DNA of 64,000 nt from Lentinula raphanica (GCA_027919835.1 JANVFP010000041.1:357271-421270), one strand, 5' to 3'. Positions 1 through 12,812 are shown, numbered from the stretch's first letter. Notes: generated from the letters alone by a model not told the origin. Numbers and translations: made by a program.

Positions 1-790
1 ATAATTGGAGGATATATAGTGAAAATTTTCACCAACCACATGCCGTGTCGTGGGCTTATCGTTCTAGCTGAGCCACAAGCTGGCGGGAAGTACACTTAGA
101 ATAGAAACTCGAGATAAGCAGGCTCATTGAATGAATCCACCAAAACCGATTGTGAAACGGTTGAACCCTATCATTTGGCACATTGGGGTCCACCGCCCGC
201 TAGCACAGGCCGGGACCCTACTCCAAAGGCATATTAGATAGCGTGGCGGGAGCGAGATAAGGGATTGTATTCACCATTGAAAGAAGCCGACCGAGTCTTG
301 TCCTATCTGAGGGATTTGGGATAATTTTGGGCCGTTCATGTCGATGGACTTTCTGGTGGTTTCGTATCTCAGTCTGTTTAGAGTCTTGCATGGCATTTCG
401 CATTCCAGTACTTGTAGTTTCTCGACGTATCCTGTATGCAGTGGGGCGCTATTGGGATAAGTTGATTTCGAGGTGATGACTCCACAACCATGCGGACACA
501 TGAAGTTTCTGTTCTCGAAGATATAGATGTCTCAAGTTTCAACTGGCCCGAAGGCTAAAATCGTATCAAGTGTCATCGTATGCAATACATCACAGAGACG
601 GAAGTACCACGTACCAGCAGCGTGCAGCCTACGACCATAACCACATTGTACGAGCAATCGAATCCTCAAAGGGCAAAGTTGCTGACCGTATAACAGTGGC
701 AAATTTACTAGTTATGCGCAGTCCTTTGAGAATACGCATCACTCACACGACCAGACAAGCCTCTATCCTAGAGTCTATCGTACAAGAATC
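1..790. repeat. Diverged direct repeat, copy A
   Basis: This stretch resembles 3075-3830 in the same orientation. Shared landmarks come in the same order: a 'ctgagccaca' block, a run around 'tatctgagggatttggga' (near 303 and 3419), and the 'actccacaa' plus 'catgcgg' block (near 480 and 3636). Substitutions and small indels are frequent, so the duplication is old. Copy B lies just upstream of the minus-strand secreted-protein gene at 1492-2885. Copy A may therefore be the upstream region of a paralogous gene left of the window; that is inference. Short open frames here look like chance. Confidence 0.55.
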
Positions 791-1491
791 AGACAATTAA
801 ACATCGAGCGCGAAAAATGAGCATTGCTCGGGAATGGGCATGGATACAAGGAAACTCTATCATCCTGGATCTTGCCTAATCTTGCCCGTGGAAATCGGAA
901 ATAGTGAAGTATCGTCTAGTATCGTATATTTGAGGTATTTGTTGAAGTCTGAGCGCAAGGTGCAGAGCCACGTCCGGCTTCGTTCCCGTTCCACATCCAA
1001 CGCTCGTAAGTGTATCTTTGCTGGCATACAGCAAACGTTCCGATTGTCGAACGTCGACATGTTCCGACATAATCTGGAGGTGTAAGGAGGTGTAGAGCTG
1101 GCAGGCTGCCAATGTTGCAACGTTGAGACTTGAGAGGAAGATAAGAGGAGGAGGATACAAGTTGCGGATCAAATTTTCAATTTCCCATCAATGATCAGCG
1201 GGAATCACCGGTCGGCGGTGAGAGTTCATCCCAGTCGATCTTTCTTGGTCAATCTGAATGTTATGCAGCATATGATGAAAGATATTCGTTCCAGTCGGCT
1301 CGAGCTTCGTAGCAAAAGAATGCTTGATCGAAGCAGAACTACGAATAGGTGTTTGTCTCAAGCCTCTTCGACGTTCTGGTCCATCTGATAAGCTTTAGTC
1401 TACCGTATCATAATACAGGTCCTAGAGAAAGGAATTCAAAGCGTGACATCTCTTCATGAATAGATGGATGGAGAGCAATCGTTGGGCATCA
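791..1491. other. Intergenic stretch, no gene supported
   Basis: I see only short, mutually contradictory open frames on both strands and no exon chain with splice signals. It is the 3' flank of the minus-strand gene ending at 1492. Confidence 0.4.
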
Positions 1492-2885
1492 CTAGTCATC
1501 ATCCTCGTCTTCTGTGCATACTGCTTCATATCGTCCATGAGACTCAACATTGAAAGCTCCTCCAAAAGTAGCATACAATGTGCGCTGGGATTCATCAGGT
1601 AACACCTCCGTGAGATCGAATGCGTCTGCGAAAGGAGTTTTCAATGATTGAGGGAGTGCATGAGATCGAACACTTACATTTGTAGTGCTTCGATTGATGC
1701 TTTGAATTCTCTAGTTCGTGATTGTAAGTTCGGTCGTCATATTCGAACCAAACGTTCCCTGAAGCGGTGAACGGTATTTTCCCAGTGCCTTTGAAAGTAC
1801 AAGTCTGAATGGTTTCCTATACATGCCCCCCGCCGCAAGTTCAGATTGCAACGCATACCAGACTCGAAAATGATCACGAACCACGGCTTGACATGATTGT
1901 CCATCTTGGACCGTCATGTTATATATTGTCGAGACCATATCGTTGATGGATAACTCGATTCTGGTTTGAGATCAAGCAAAACGTTACTAAGTGGAAACCC
2001 TGAGATAGCTTTTGCTCTTCACCTAGCAAACTGTTCATTGATAAATCTGGTAGCGATTGTGGCCATACGATTCCTTAGACCACCAATCGGAAACCAGAAT
2101 CTGGCGGTGAAAGAACCCAGATCGCCATACGCCGCTGCTTCTGTCGAGAACGAAAGATCAGAGTCAAGCCGTTGAAGATGATAGCACACTACTATCAGGA
2201 AGTCAACATACCACCAATTTCAGAGATTGAGCTGCCTCTGTGTCCAGTCTCAATCCTGACGGACACTATTCCATGTATTCCAGTGATCTCTCCCCCCGCG
2301 CTAGCGTTGGAAACATGGCAAGAGGGCGACCCTGAATATGATGATATCAGTCGTCGAAACCAGAGCAAAGTCCGAAAGGAATGTGAAGGAATACCTACCG
2401 TCCAGCTGGATAGGAATCGCATGCGAGGGAACACAGACTTTGGCCGAGTCAACTTCGGGGTACTGAACAGAAAGTGTCAAATCCTTATGGTCTACGAGCG
2501 GGATTCAACTTGGAAAACGAACGTGTTCATCATATACCAAGATATTGCGACTTCCTTTCCCATATCGTTTTCTGGCGATCTCGAGGAGCGTATCCCAGCC
2601 GGGCACTTTGTATGACAGGGATGAGAAAGGGTCTAAGGAATGCCAGGGAGATCGCATACTCTTCTCGAGCTGTTCTGTCTTGGTGAGATTATGACAATGA
2701 GAACCACTGTCGGACTCGTCACGACGATGTAGAAAAAAGCTACTAGGTTCGTCAATGGCGAAACCGAGCTCTTGCCAAAGCAGGGTATCATGATATTCCT
2801 CGAACTCGGGAAGAGGTGTTGTCGAAGCTCCGGTAACGATTATGATAAGGATGAAAATAATGAAGGACTGTTCGAATGCACCAGA
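1492..2885 (-). CDS. Secreted effector-like protein (celp0028-like family), multi-exon
   Basis: A chain of minus-strand exons with good GT/AG junctions reads through from about 2870 down to a TAG at 1492-1494. Exon edges I could fix include 1492-1625, 1679-1804 and 1882-1960, with introns of about 53 and 77 nt between them. The product begins with a hydrophobic stretch (FIIFILIIIVTG) like a signal peptide. Later come a block with paired cysteines (AKVCVPSHAIPIQLDG), a segment TCTFKGTGKIPFTASG followed by VWFEYDD, and an acidic tail ending EDEDDD. The late segment is reminiscent of the fungal family annotated 'celp0028 effector-like protein'; that is from memory, not a search. The 5' end is unresolved: no in-frame ATG precedes the hydrophobic segment before a TGA near 2895. 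Either a short 5' exon is missed or this copy has lost its start. Confidence 0.5.
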
Positions 2886-3074
2886 AGTGAATCAATGCCA
2901 ATCCGTTCATTATAGACTGGAAATAGGTACTGCTTCAATCCTCGAGTTGAGCATACTAACGAGGGCTCCGATTCGCGTGTGTGATGTGCGACAAGAGTAG
3001 AAATGAGGATATGCGGGGACAAGGAACTTGTCTGCAGAATACTGGTCAGAGGGTATCTGAAAACTGGGAGAATA

Positions 3075-3830
3075 TGTAGGCTAGGCAAAATTTTACGAAC
3101 CATGGCATGTGCTGTGGGTGCTTGATTATCGTTCTGACTGAGCCACAGGCTGATTGTTAGAGTAGTTAGAATAGAACCTCGAGACAGATAAACTCTTTGA
3201 ATACTGGACCATGGCAGAAGCCGATTCAAATGAAACGGGAACCGTGAAACCTTTTTAGTATTGAATTTGCCAGCACAGTGACATTGGGAGTACAGGCCGC
3301 GACTCTATTCGAAAGACATAGCACTGCAGTCTGCTAGTACACCGATAGCGTATAGGAGAACGATAAGGGTATTTCTTGCCATGGTGAGTCTTAGTCAAAC
3401 CGACTCGGAGTCTTGCCTTATCTGAGGGATTTGGGATTTGAGCATCCTGTTCAAACAATTAGCATCGAATTGTTAGCCATTTTCTGGCCTTGTTTTCTAG
3501 TATCTTAGTTTGCTTGAAGACTTGAAAGATAGAACATGAGTTGAATGAGGTCCAGTGGTCGCAGACTCGCAATCTTTCAAGTCTCGACATATCGATAATC
3601 GGGTGTTTAGTGGGGTGATGGAGGTAACTCCACAAGCATGCGGGCCAATAAAATCCTCGAGATTATGTATTGCCTAAAGAGGCCTACCGTAGGCTAAACT
3701 CGTAATCAGCCTTTTCGACTCATACAACCACCTACAACAATGCATTTCACGGAGACAGAAAACTACTACATTTCACAAACATATCGACATACTGTAGTAT
3801 TAGGAATCGATTTCTCAACGGGCGCCGTGT
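3075..3830. repeat. Diverged direct repeat, copy B
   Basis: Counterpart of the repeat at 1-790, in the same orientation and with the same order of conserved blocks. It lies upstream of the minus-strand secreted-protein gene, so it probably includes that gene's promoter. No coding exon could be assigned within it. Confidence 0.5.
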
Positions 3831-4504
3831 GTCGTCGGAAGTAGTAGTGGATGCTGTCCAGATTTTGGTTCGTGTTCGATGATCATCTTGACGAAACTCA
3901 TCATTCACCAATATCCCTCGTCTCAAACCAGCTCAAATCCTGATGCCCATGATGTCTCTCAGAGTTATGTTCTCTGCGACAACTCATCTGCTTTTGGGAA
4001 TCCCAAGAGTACCAAAGCTGGCTGGCTCAGCCGCCAATCCGCTTTCGGTAGAATTTACACGCCATTCTGAGAATCAGGTGGTTCAAAAGGATTATTGAAT
4101 AGTTCCTCTCATCAACATCTTGATTTTCTGTTATCTTGCCTACCAATGGTCGGTACCGACTCTGTGATGAAGTGCCTTGATATAGAGGTCAGTTGTTTGG
4201 ACTTGACAAGACGTGGATTTGGCGCTAATGAACAACATTACCCTCTAGATCCAGTTTTTCGCAGTGCTATTCATACCTGCCGGTCAATGGGAGATGATGT
4301 ATCTCCATTGAGGCGACATACATCCGCCGATGAAGAGGATGAGGATTTGGAGAGACATGACGCGGGAAATCGTCAACAGATTCGGAATATGGACAACAGG
4401 CTATATAACCGACCGTTCTCAGTCATTCTACACCAAAGGCCCTCGTATATCCCTTCACCCACTTGCCCAACTCACTCAGACGAACATACCCATATACAAA
4501 AACC
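3831..4504. other. Upstream region of homogentisate dioxygenase gene
   Basis: Open plus-strand frames here (for example 4095-4601) overlap the real gene start in a different frame and lack family signature, so I read this as promoter and 5' UTR. A pyrimidine- and CA-rich run precedes the ATG at 4505. No other element was seen. Confidence 0.4.
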
Positions 4505-6768
4505 ATGTCCAAAGCCAAGGATACTGTACCTGGGGCAACAGCCGCGTCGTCGTTCAATACGACTGTCCGTGGCCAGACCGACCCTTACCAGTATCAAGTA
4601 GGATTCGGGAACAGGTTTGCTAGTGAAGCAATGTCAGTGCACCTTTCAAGCCTATGTTTCTCTCTGCTGACAATCATTGTCTATAGACCCGGTGTCCTTC
4701 CTAATGGACAGAACATGCCCCAAAAGAACAAGTACGATTTGTATACCGAAGGAGTGCGTATTCCCCTGATTACCCATGTGCATGAACCTTGGGCGGCTCG
4801 CTCATTCCACGATATCAGATGACCGGAGCTTCATTCGTCGCCCCTCGAGCGGATAACCTGAACGCGTATGCGATCCGTCATCTCTACTCCATAATACGCT
4901 CAACCGTATTATAGATGGCTCTATCGTATCCGGCCTTCAGTCGCCCATCAAGGTTTTACCAAACTACCGGACAACCCTGATGTGAGTATTGATTTGTCGT
5001 TTTCACAGACCAAACGCTCAAGATATCCATTTACCCATACCGATTAGATGGAATCAAACTTTCTTCCTCTCAATCCCAAAGTTCACGTCAGCCCCACCCA
5101 ACTCGCCTGGCATCCGTTCGACCTCCCTTCTGATGATCAGGTGGTCGATTTCGTCGATGGGTTGAAGACGTTGGCGGGGAACGGCGATCCGACTTTACAT
5201 GAAGGTATCGCGGTGCATATGTACCTCGCCAACGCGTCTATGGGAAGGAAAGCGTTCTGTAATGCCGATGGTGATATGTTGATTCTGCCTGAACGCGGCA
5301 GGCTGGATATCCAGACGGAATTTGGAAAGTTAGTACCTATACTAGGATCATATAATCAGTGCGCCCTAAGAGCTGACGATCATTCATCAGGTTAATGGTG
5401 CGACCGGGAGAACTTTGCGTCATCCAAAGAGGAATTAAGTTCAAGGTAAATAGAATCCTACACGTTCGAATATAGGACCTGATGATTTCGATGGGACCTA
5501 GGTCAAACTTCCAGATGGACCTTCCCGTGGATGTATGTGGTTCACTGTGATCCTGCGCTATCCTGATAGAAACTAAACCGGACCTTTCTTTCCGACAGAC
5601 ATTCAAGAGATCTTTGGTTCACACTATACTTTACCAGAACTTGGGCCACTTGGTGGCCACGGATTGGCGAATGCAAGAGATTTTGAGCATCCTCTAGCCA
5701 GCTTCGATTTGGATCAGAATCACTGGGAAAGTATGTGTTATCCTGTGATCATACTGTTTCCCATCGCTCATCGCCTATCGTTACAGTCGTTTACAAGTAC
5801 GTCCAAGACAACCCATAACAAAGGATACTAATTCATATGTCGCTCGTAGAGTCTGTGGTGAAATGCATTCATGTTCTCAGGAGCACACTCCTTTTGATGT
5901 TGTTGCCTGGCATGGAAAGTGAGCATATCCTCTCTCTTTCTACATTTTGAACTTGGTCAAATCCTATTGATCTTACTTAGTTATGTTCCCTACAAATACG
6001 ACATGACGAAGTTCGTATTTGTGGGAAGTATCTCCAAAGACCACATCGATCCCTCCATCTTCTGTATCCTCACCGCCAAGTCGAAAGCAAACGGTGTCCC
6101 TCTCGCAGACTTTTTGATCTTCAGTGGGAGATGGGATGTTGGGGACGGAACCTTCAGGCCTCCGGTGCGGTTTTCGGACGCAGCATTGGTACATTCGTTT
6201 CTTACTCATAAGCGGTTTATGTCTAGTACTATCACAGAAACTCTTCAACTGAGTTCATGGGTATGATCTATGGTGAGTACGGAGGGCGAAGCGACGGTTT
6301 CAAACCTGGCGGCGCAAGTTTCGAGACTGGCTTTTGTCCACATGGAGGTAAGCATCTCTATTGCTCATATCCTTTTCTAATCTTGACGCATTGTTCTACT
6401 CGACCGCCCCAGTCTCCTACGAAGAATTCCAGAAAGCCACCGAAGCTGAGCTCAAACCAATGAGAGTGCACGAGAACACGATGGTGTTCATGTTCGAGTC
6501 GAGTATGATGTGGACCATCACGGATTGGGCGATGAACAAGAGTGGCAAATTGCATAGTAAGATTCAGTCTTCATGATCACAGAGTTTGATCACAAAGCTG
6601 ATATTTCCGGCAGAGCACGAACCCAAGATGTGGGATAACTTGAAAGGTCAATTCATGAATCATCTCGATCAAGTCGAGGAAGATTTGAAGAAGGCGGGAT
6701 TGCCGGGTCTTGTCCGTGCTGGCGAGCAAGCACCAGTAAACGGTAGTGGACAAACTAATGGGCACTGA
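4505..6768 (+). CDS. hmgA: Homogentisate 1,2-dioxygenase
   Basis: A non-haem Fe(II) dioxygenase that opens the ring of homogentisate to maleylacetoacetate in tyrosine/phenylalanine breakdown. The ATG at 4505 begins a product with the family signature YQVGFGNRFASEA near residue 30. About 14 exons join with clean splice sites. Later landmarks are LYRIRPSVAHQGF, HTPFDVVAWHGN, then FRPP joined across an intron to YYHRNSSTEFMGM, and CPHG. By family knowledge the His of YYHRN, the Glu of TEF and the His of CPHG are the iron ligands, so the site looks intact. The stretch YGEYGGRSDGFKPGGASFE differs from the animal/Aspergillus form (GxYDAK) and fits another branch of the family. The C-terminus is Gly/Gln/Asn rich. 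It converges with the NTF2-like gene, with 120 bp between stop codons. Confidence 0.93.
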
Positions 6769-6888
6769 TCAGGGTCACAGATAAAGCCTCAAAATTTGAA
6801 TCTCTTCATCGCTTTTACTGACGATTTGTACTAATACATGTTTAAACACTCTATGTAATTCTATCTACTTCCCGTATGACCCAAACTC

Positions 6889-7745
6889 CTACATCTGCGT
6901 GAAATCTTCCTTTGGAGCATTTCCTTCCTCTGTACCTGTACCATACCTTCTCACCTCTTCTTTCGCTGCATGCTTATCCTTCTCGAACTCCTTCATCTCC
7001 GGCGCATCCAACACTTTTGGAACATTGTCCGCTTGCCACTTTTTGAACGAGAAGCCTAGCCCTTCGTGGGAGTAATCCTTTTCGTTGGCCTGGTCTTTGT
7101 GGTACTTCACTTGGATGAAGTCCGAATCGACGGTGGCGGGGTCGAGAGAAAGAGAGACAAGGCCAGTGACGCGCGCAGTCTTCGGAATGAGGCGGAAAGT
7201 CCAGGACTAAGAACGTTTAGAAGGAACATGATGATTATACACTCGACTGCCTCACTTGATCGTTCTTGAATTGGATGAAATCTTTCTCGTTCTTGATGAC
7301 TTGATAGCCATTGTTGACACTTGCACTGAACAACTTGGGCAGGGCGAACCATTGCCTGAAACGGCCATCACTAAGCAATCGTTACGGAATTCGAGGAAGA
7401 GACTCACGCAGCCATCTTGTATCGATCATTCGCATAGACGAACTGATCATCGTACACGCAATCCGCAGTGTACCTCTTCACCCTCTCCACAGTAGGCTTG
7501 CAGCTGTACAACGCGAGGATGTCGTCGACCAGACGTTGCCTCGGCGGATCCAAGGGCAAAGATTTGGACTGGTTAGGGGTGTAGTCGTCAGAAGTAGCAG
7601 TTTGCCTAGGCTCGAAATGCTCTCCGGGAAGATCGTGTTTGTTGTTGGTGGACATTGCAGATCTTGTAACGAAGGATGATGGACTTGAAAGATATCGCCC
7701 AGTTGATAGACGAAGAATTTGACGTGAGGTAAGTTGATACAACAT
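6889..7745 (-). CDS. SnoaL/NTF2-like conserved fungal protein
   Basis: Three exons are visible: 7745 to about 7407, a middle exon around 7350-7270, and a last exon from about 7205 to the TAG at 6889. The N-terminus (MLYQLTSRQILRLSTGRYLS) is Arg/Ser-rich and lacks acidic residues, which is compatible with a mitochondrial presequence; an internal Met (MSTNNKH) could give a cytosolic form. The core has the helix RLVDDILALYSCKPTVE, then YADDxFVYANDRYKMA-type residues and a strand-rich C-half ending in a Lys/Glu-rich tail. This matches the layout of small NTF2-like proteins of fungi; the activity is unknown. It is convergent with homogentisate dioxygenase, and no operon-like link is implied. Confidence 0.65.
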
Positions 7746-7978
7746 GAAATTTACGAATGCAGGCCTGCTTTATATGAGATTGTGAAGAGGCTTGAAATCG
7801 AGTGATCATATCCCTGTGTCGCACACTAAGTCGTAATACCTGACGAAGCTGAAATTTTTTTTGAGTTAGACTCTGATCGAGAGCTGAATTTATCATCGTT
7901 AATTGGTCATTTAAGAGCCTAAGTATCCGAACATGTCCGTGTACAAGACCTATTGTTCCTCCCAAGTGTTGTTGATCA

Positions 7979-10504
7979 TTACTGACCAGTCAAAGCGCCT
8001 ACGCTTTCCCAGAAACTTGCAGCAACAGGTCAACTTGAAGACCCATCGAGTGATCATTCTAAGATTAACTCACCTGCATCGTTCAAGAAGCCCAGCGTTC
8101 ACTGGAGCTTGATGAATATCGGTCCCGTTACCGGCAGCAGTCTTATTGAAAACCATCTCCGTTCCTGCGGTAGAGAACATCAGCCATGGTGGAGTGATAT
8201 CTTCGCTAGGAGCCAGTTTGTCGTTGGGATTCTGAGAAATAACGAAAGACATGAACGACTGTGAGAAAGCAGCGGAAAATTGAGGGTTCTGGAATGAGAT
8301 TGGACCAGTGCTACATAATGACGGAGCGTTAGTCTAGATTGAGGCAAAGGCAAGTTCCATTCGGCACCTGGGGAAGTAATAATTGACATCCATTCCATGG
8401 GTAGCAGGTGGGATTGCTGATAACATGAGCTAGTGCTATGACTCCCATCATCTGTGAAACTCACCGAATTGTCCCTAGAGACATTCGGGTGTAGTTTGAA
8501 CATCAGTACTAGGAGGACAAAGATGTAAGATGTCTCACCTTGAATGCATTGAAACCATGCTCATGGAAAGCATTCAACATGAAGAAACTGGGGCACTTGA
8601 AAATCGCTGCGGAAGTTATCCGAAAAAGGTCATAATCATTGTCTGCCTTGCTAACAGAAGGAGTGAGAACGTACAATCTCCCATGATGTTATTGATTTGA
8701 TTCAGAGTAGTCCCCAAACCAGCATATTGCTTCGAGACCGCATCATCTTGCTCGGGTCCAAACTTGGGGAAGAGTTGTCCGGCATAGGTTGTCGTATTCA
8801 TGACCACACCCGTCTGGTCGACGAAGAGAGTTCCTTCATGCGTGTTCGTTACAGCGAGGAAAGCACGCTGAGAACATGGTTAGTCAAGGGAACATCATCA
8901 TAACACGACAATGAGAATATACTGACACCATTGATCTTTCCTTCTCTCAATGCCACCGTAGGTCTCTGTGTGATGAAACTTCCGTCGATGACAGGAACGA
9001 AGGTGAACGTTCCGAAGAATGCCGCTGCTTGCATATCAGCGTTGACCGTCCTCAAAACACTGACATCGGCAGCTCTAAGACAAGCAAGAGCATCACTAGC
9101 GGACGAACAGCTACCGGTTGTTGTGATTAAGTCCAAACGCCATCGCTCGATCTCGAGAACAAATGCTTACTTGCTTTGAGAAACGACTTCCGCAAACAGA
9201 CCCTAGCAAAAACAGTGAGAAAACGTTTTAGGTGAGTGAATCTCTGAGATACTTCGGGGATGGGATCGTCGAAAGGATATTGTGATGGCAGGAAGGTCGA
9301 ACTCGTGATTGCACCCCGGAAGAGCGGTGGGGAAGTTTGCCCGTCCTGAGCGATGACATGCTGTAAGACAGAGCCAGCACCTGATGGCATAGAATATCCC
9401 AGTTAGCATAAAATTATATGCGCAGTTCACATTCAACCTTGAAAATGCTTGGAAGGTAACAAGAATAAAGCCTAGGGAAGTGTACATACCTGCTGACTCT
9501 CCCCATATAGTCACTTTTTCTGGGTCTCCTCCGAATTTTGATATCTGTTCGTCCAGAAATGTGAATCAGAATGGGGCACATAATGAGGATCCAGGCGTCA
9601 GGCCACCCACATGTTCGTTGACCCATTTCAATGCCAGATGTTGGTCCACTATGATTTTGCGAGAAGATTCTCAAAGAACGTCATACTAAAGTGCAAATGG
9701 GTACGAACGTAGTCCCGCGTTAAGGTCACCATTTTCTTTCACCTCTTTTCCTGCGAGGAATCCTTGGGGTCGTTTTGAATGAGTGTCACGAACGGGCCTT
9801 CATAAATAACATATGAATTCGAGAAGACATACCGAAGAGCCCCAGTCTGTATTGTATCACGACAGCTACCACCTCGTTGTTGGCTTCTTGTAGGAGGTCC
9901 GAGCCATGGAATTCAGCACCATTACCACCGGCGTACCTGGGGAGTATAGCGGTTAGCTGACCATGACTTGGGTCCTGGACCCCCGATATTGTACTAACCC
10001 GCCTCCGTGGATCCATACCACCGTAGGGAGAGCCTTCGTAGAAACCTGATTTCCTGGAATATGGACACTGCAACGCAGAACACGAGGCGTACAGTTCATG
10101 AGTATGTTCTATCACTAGAAAGCGGTCAAGGACTGAGGTATTCACTTGAGGAATAAACAATCCTCTGAATCGGTGACCAGCCCTTGCACGCATTCTGGGG
10201 GTTCAGTATCGGCTAGTTGCACCCCGCTAGTGGGTGCAGGCGATTGAGGAGCGCGGAAACGCAGGTCACCTAAGCGTGCATTAATGAGTCTTCCGAATGA
10301 CAGCCATACAAGCGAATACTTGCCAATCGGAGGAGCCGCGTATCGCAAAGCCAGAAAGTTCGTGACGTTGGTAGTTGGATCGAACACGCCTTGGAACTGA
10401 GCAGAACCAATATCCACAATAGGACCTTGCGCATTGGTTCGAGTCACCATCATCGGTGAGCCAAGTAGCATAAAGATTAACAAGGATAAGGATCCAAGTG
10501 CCAT
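7979..10504 (-). CDS. Secreted type-B carboxylesterase/lipase
   Basis: An alpha/beta hydrolase that cleaves carboxyl esters outside the cell. The ATG at 10504 starts a signal peptide (MALGSLSLLIFMLLGSPMMV). It is followed by the family opening FLALRYAAPPIG, joined over an intron to DLRFRAPQSP, then the SEDCLFL motif. The nucleophile elbow is GESAG, assembled across an intron near 9500/9385. The acid is probably the Glu of THEGTLFVD (near 8830), and the His the one in the HGMDVNYYF block (near 8390). The last exon, reached through an intron at about 8073-8032, encodes FWESVGALTGQ and stops at 7979-7981. Roughly ten introns interrupt it. The natural substrate is not predictable from sequence. 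Confidence 0.88.
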
Positions 10505-11014
10505 CGTGTTGTTTTCGGAGGGGTCAAAAGCTTTACAACTTGTGGTGAGGCTTGGACAGCAAAACTGCCAAATGGCACTCGCTTTTATGGGTCAGCAAGG
10601 TTGTCACTCGAATGATCAGCAGGTGCTCGGAGGTAGTGCAACGTTCAGAATTTTTAGATTTTATGCGCACAGGGAACATCACGAAAGAAAAAAGGGAAAG
10701 CTTTCTTCGATTATACACACCGTCGACACGCCACGTGAAAGTCCTGATGCTGATGCTTCTTCGTCTTCCCATGTCTTCGTAAAAACATTCGTGTCCACTG
10801 GGAAAGCCCTCTGTTCAGATGCTGGTGCAATACGCCATTAAACGGTAGAGCAATATTGTAGAAGATGTGAAGACGAAGCGAATGCCAAGGTATAGGAAAG
10901 CGAAGAAAAAATCAGCAGCCCTATAATCCAAATAGAAAAGACCAACGCCCTGATGCAGAAAACACTCATTGATAGCATGTATGACAATGAAGAACCGAAT
11001 TTCACAATGCATAC
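10505..11014. other. Intergenic region between esterase and SNARE genes
   Basis: Upstream region of the esterase and 3' flank of the SNARE gene, both on the minus strand. The open frames are short shadows in conflicting frames. No repeat or RNA gene was recognised. Confidence 0.4.
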
Positions 11015-11959
11015 CTAAGTTTTGAACGCAATAATCAAGACCAGCAATACCAAAATCAACACCCCAATGCAGACTGTCGATCCATTGCCTTTCAGCCCTC
11101 TACCAACTTTATCTAATCTCCGTCTCGCCCTGCCTAGTCTTCCCTCAGTCTGATCCAGCTCGGTATCCAGTTCTTCCAACAGGCCATGATGTGTATCCAG
11201 CTCCGAATTGATTTGAAGCGACAGAGCATGATGACGAGATATTGAATCAGAGAGGACGGAGAGGTGTGTGTCCTGCGTATCAATCAGCTGTTTCTGAGTT
11301 TGCAGCAGGGTGTGAGGTGAAGGTGGTGAAGGCGGACGATCTGGATCGTCGGTATACGGCGTAAAAGGAGCATTATAATCTGAAGTCGGAGGTGAAGGAG
11401 GCAACGACGACGGCGAGTCATCTCGAGGGGGTGGTGTACCAATGAGAGGAGCGAGAGAGGCATTTGAAGGTGAAGTTAGCGATGATAATGGGTTCGGTTT
11501 CCTGGGAGCTGGAGCAATAGGTGCGTCCAAGCTTGAGGTCAAAGCAGAGTTAGCAGATACTATTGAATGAGACTGAAAAGTGATTCACCTAGGCACCTCG
11601 ATATCTAGGCCATCAGCCAAAAGCATGCCTCTCATCCTCTCATACTGCTTCCGAAGGAGTTTCACAGCTTCCACTTGAGCGTGTGAGCCTTCTGCCTTGC
11701 CTGAGCCACCAGCGGATTCAAGCTCAGCTATGCCGTTCCTCAATGACCCCAGATTTGATTGTATTTGCGTAAGATGAAGGGTACTTGACGAGGAGGAATT
11801 GCTCATAGTCGAGCTGCGCTGTCTTTCTAGCAGTAGAGACAGCGTCTTTGTGGAGATAGAAGTCAGCTTTGCGAGAGTTTGAGAAGGTGTCGGAGTTGAT
11901 GAAGAAGTTGGCGTACTCCCTCTCACTGTGGAGAGGGGTGTAGATGTTCGTGAAGCCAT
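11015..11959 (-). CDS. Qc-SNARE, Syntaxin-8/Syn8-like
   Basis: A tail-anchored membrane-fusion protein of the endosomal system. It has two exons (11959-11589 and 11531-11015) with an intron at 11532-11588. The N-terminal half is Ser/Thr-rich with a helix (LTKLTSISTKTLSLLLERQR-like), then a second helix. The Pro-rich linker is followed by a SNARE heptad region beginning QKQLIDTQDTHLSVLSDSI and ending in RARRRLDKVGRGLKG. A single hydrophobic anchor (VCIGVLILVLLVLIIAF) lies next to a two-residue tail. The central layer residue appears to be Gln (SLQINSELD region), which fits a Q-SNARE. The Qc assignment rests on the pattern QxxLxxxQDxxLxxLSxSI seen in Syn8-type proteins. The nearest neighbours are unrelated. 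Confidence 0.78.
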
Positions 11960-12812
11960 GCTAGCAGCTGGAGAGCAAGCTCAGGTGGTTTAGAGCTTGT
12001 CGGTGAATGTCGGTCTAGTTGTGTCTTCGAAAGGCTTCTTCCAGTGTATAAAACGTTCTTGAGCCTCTGTGTAAATAATCGTCGTTGGTGATGTGCAGAT
12101 GGTAGTTTAGTGTCTCAACGCTGTACTACTCAGTCACCGTAGTAGCGGTAGAGAAGTAGATGAGGTAATCAGCAGATGCCGAGACTGTGCCGAGCTGGAG
12201 ATAAGATTAGAGATAAGATTGATCAACCTTTTCCCTGAACTTCCACGTCGGGACTCGGTAGTGACTGTGCATCGCGGTTTTCGCATCCAAGGAAGTTTTC
12301 TGCCTGCTGTGGCGGTCTAGAGATGAGCGCTGAGAGCCGGCGCGGCTGTTCCTCGAGCCAGAGGTCCTGATGGAGGCGGATGGGAAACTCGGATTCCGGA
12401 ATTATTCTGATTCACACGTAGTGAATCCGGGGGGCTTCAGAAGTTCACCACTTGGACAAACCTTTGAAGTATATACTTCAGAATCATTAGGTTTCATGGC
12501 AAGCCAACCTGGTGTACTCGCCTCACTCAGCCCATACCTCGTAACTTGTTCCTAGTCCCGATACCGGGAAGGGATAATGGATTGATTCATCATTCCCAAT
12601 CACTGCATTCTATTTTTACATTGCCCTCCAAGAAACGGTCCTTCTCTTTCAAACACTCCAACAAATTTTGCGCAGCATCACAGCAGCTCTTTCCTGTGAA
12701 CTGCGCTTCAAAAGGCATCTGTGTAAAATGTATGTAAATAAAGGCCTTTTCTTCCCATCCTCCAACTGATAATTCTCTCTTTTTTTCTCCCAAGTTGCTC
12801 TGCCTGACTCTC
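11960..12812. other. Divergent promoter region between SNARE and arylsulfotransferase genes
   Basis: The two flanking genes diverge, so this 0.85 kb holds both promoters and 5' UTRs. The last 130 bp before the arylsulfotransferase ATG is pyrimidine-rich. No further element was recognised. Confidence 0.45.

Noticed and set aside
2172..2615. 147-codon plus-strand frame
   Set aside because: Antisense to well-supported exons of the minus-strand secreted protein gene.
4095..4601. 168-codon plus-strand frame before homogentisate dioxygenase
   Set aside because: It overlaps the true gene start in another frame and has no family signature or splice partner.
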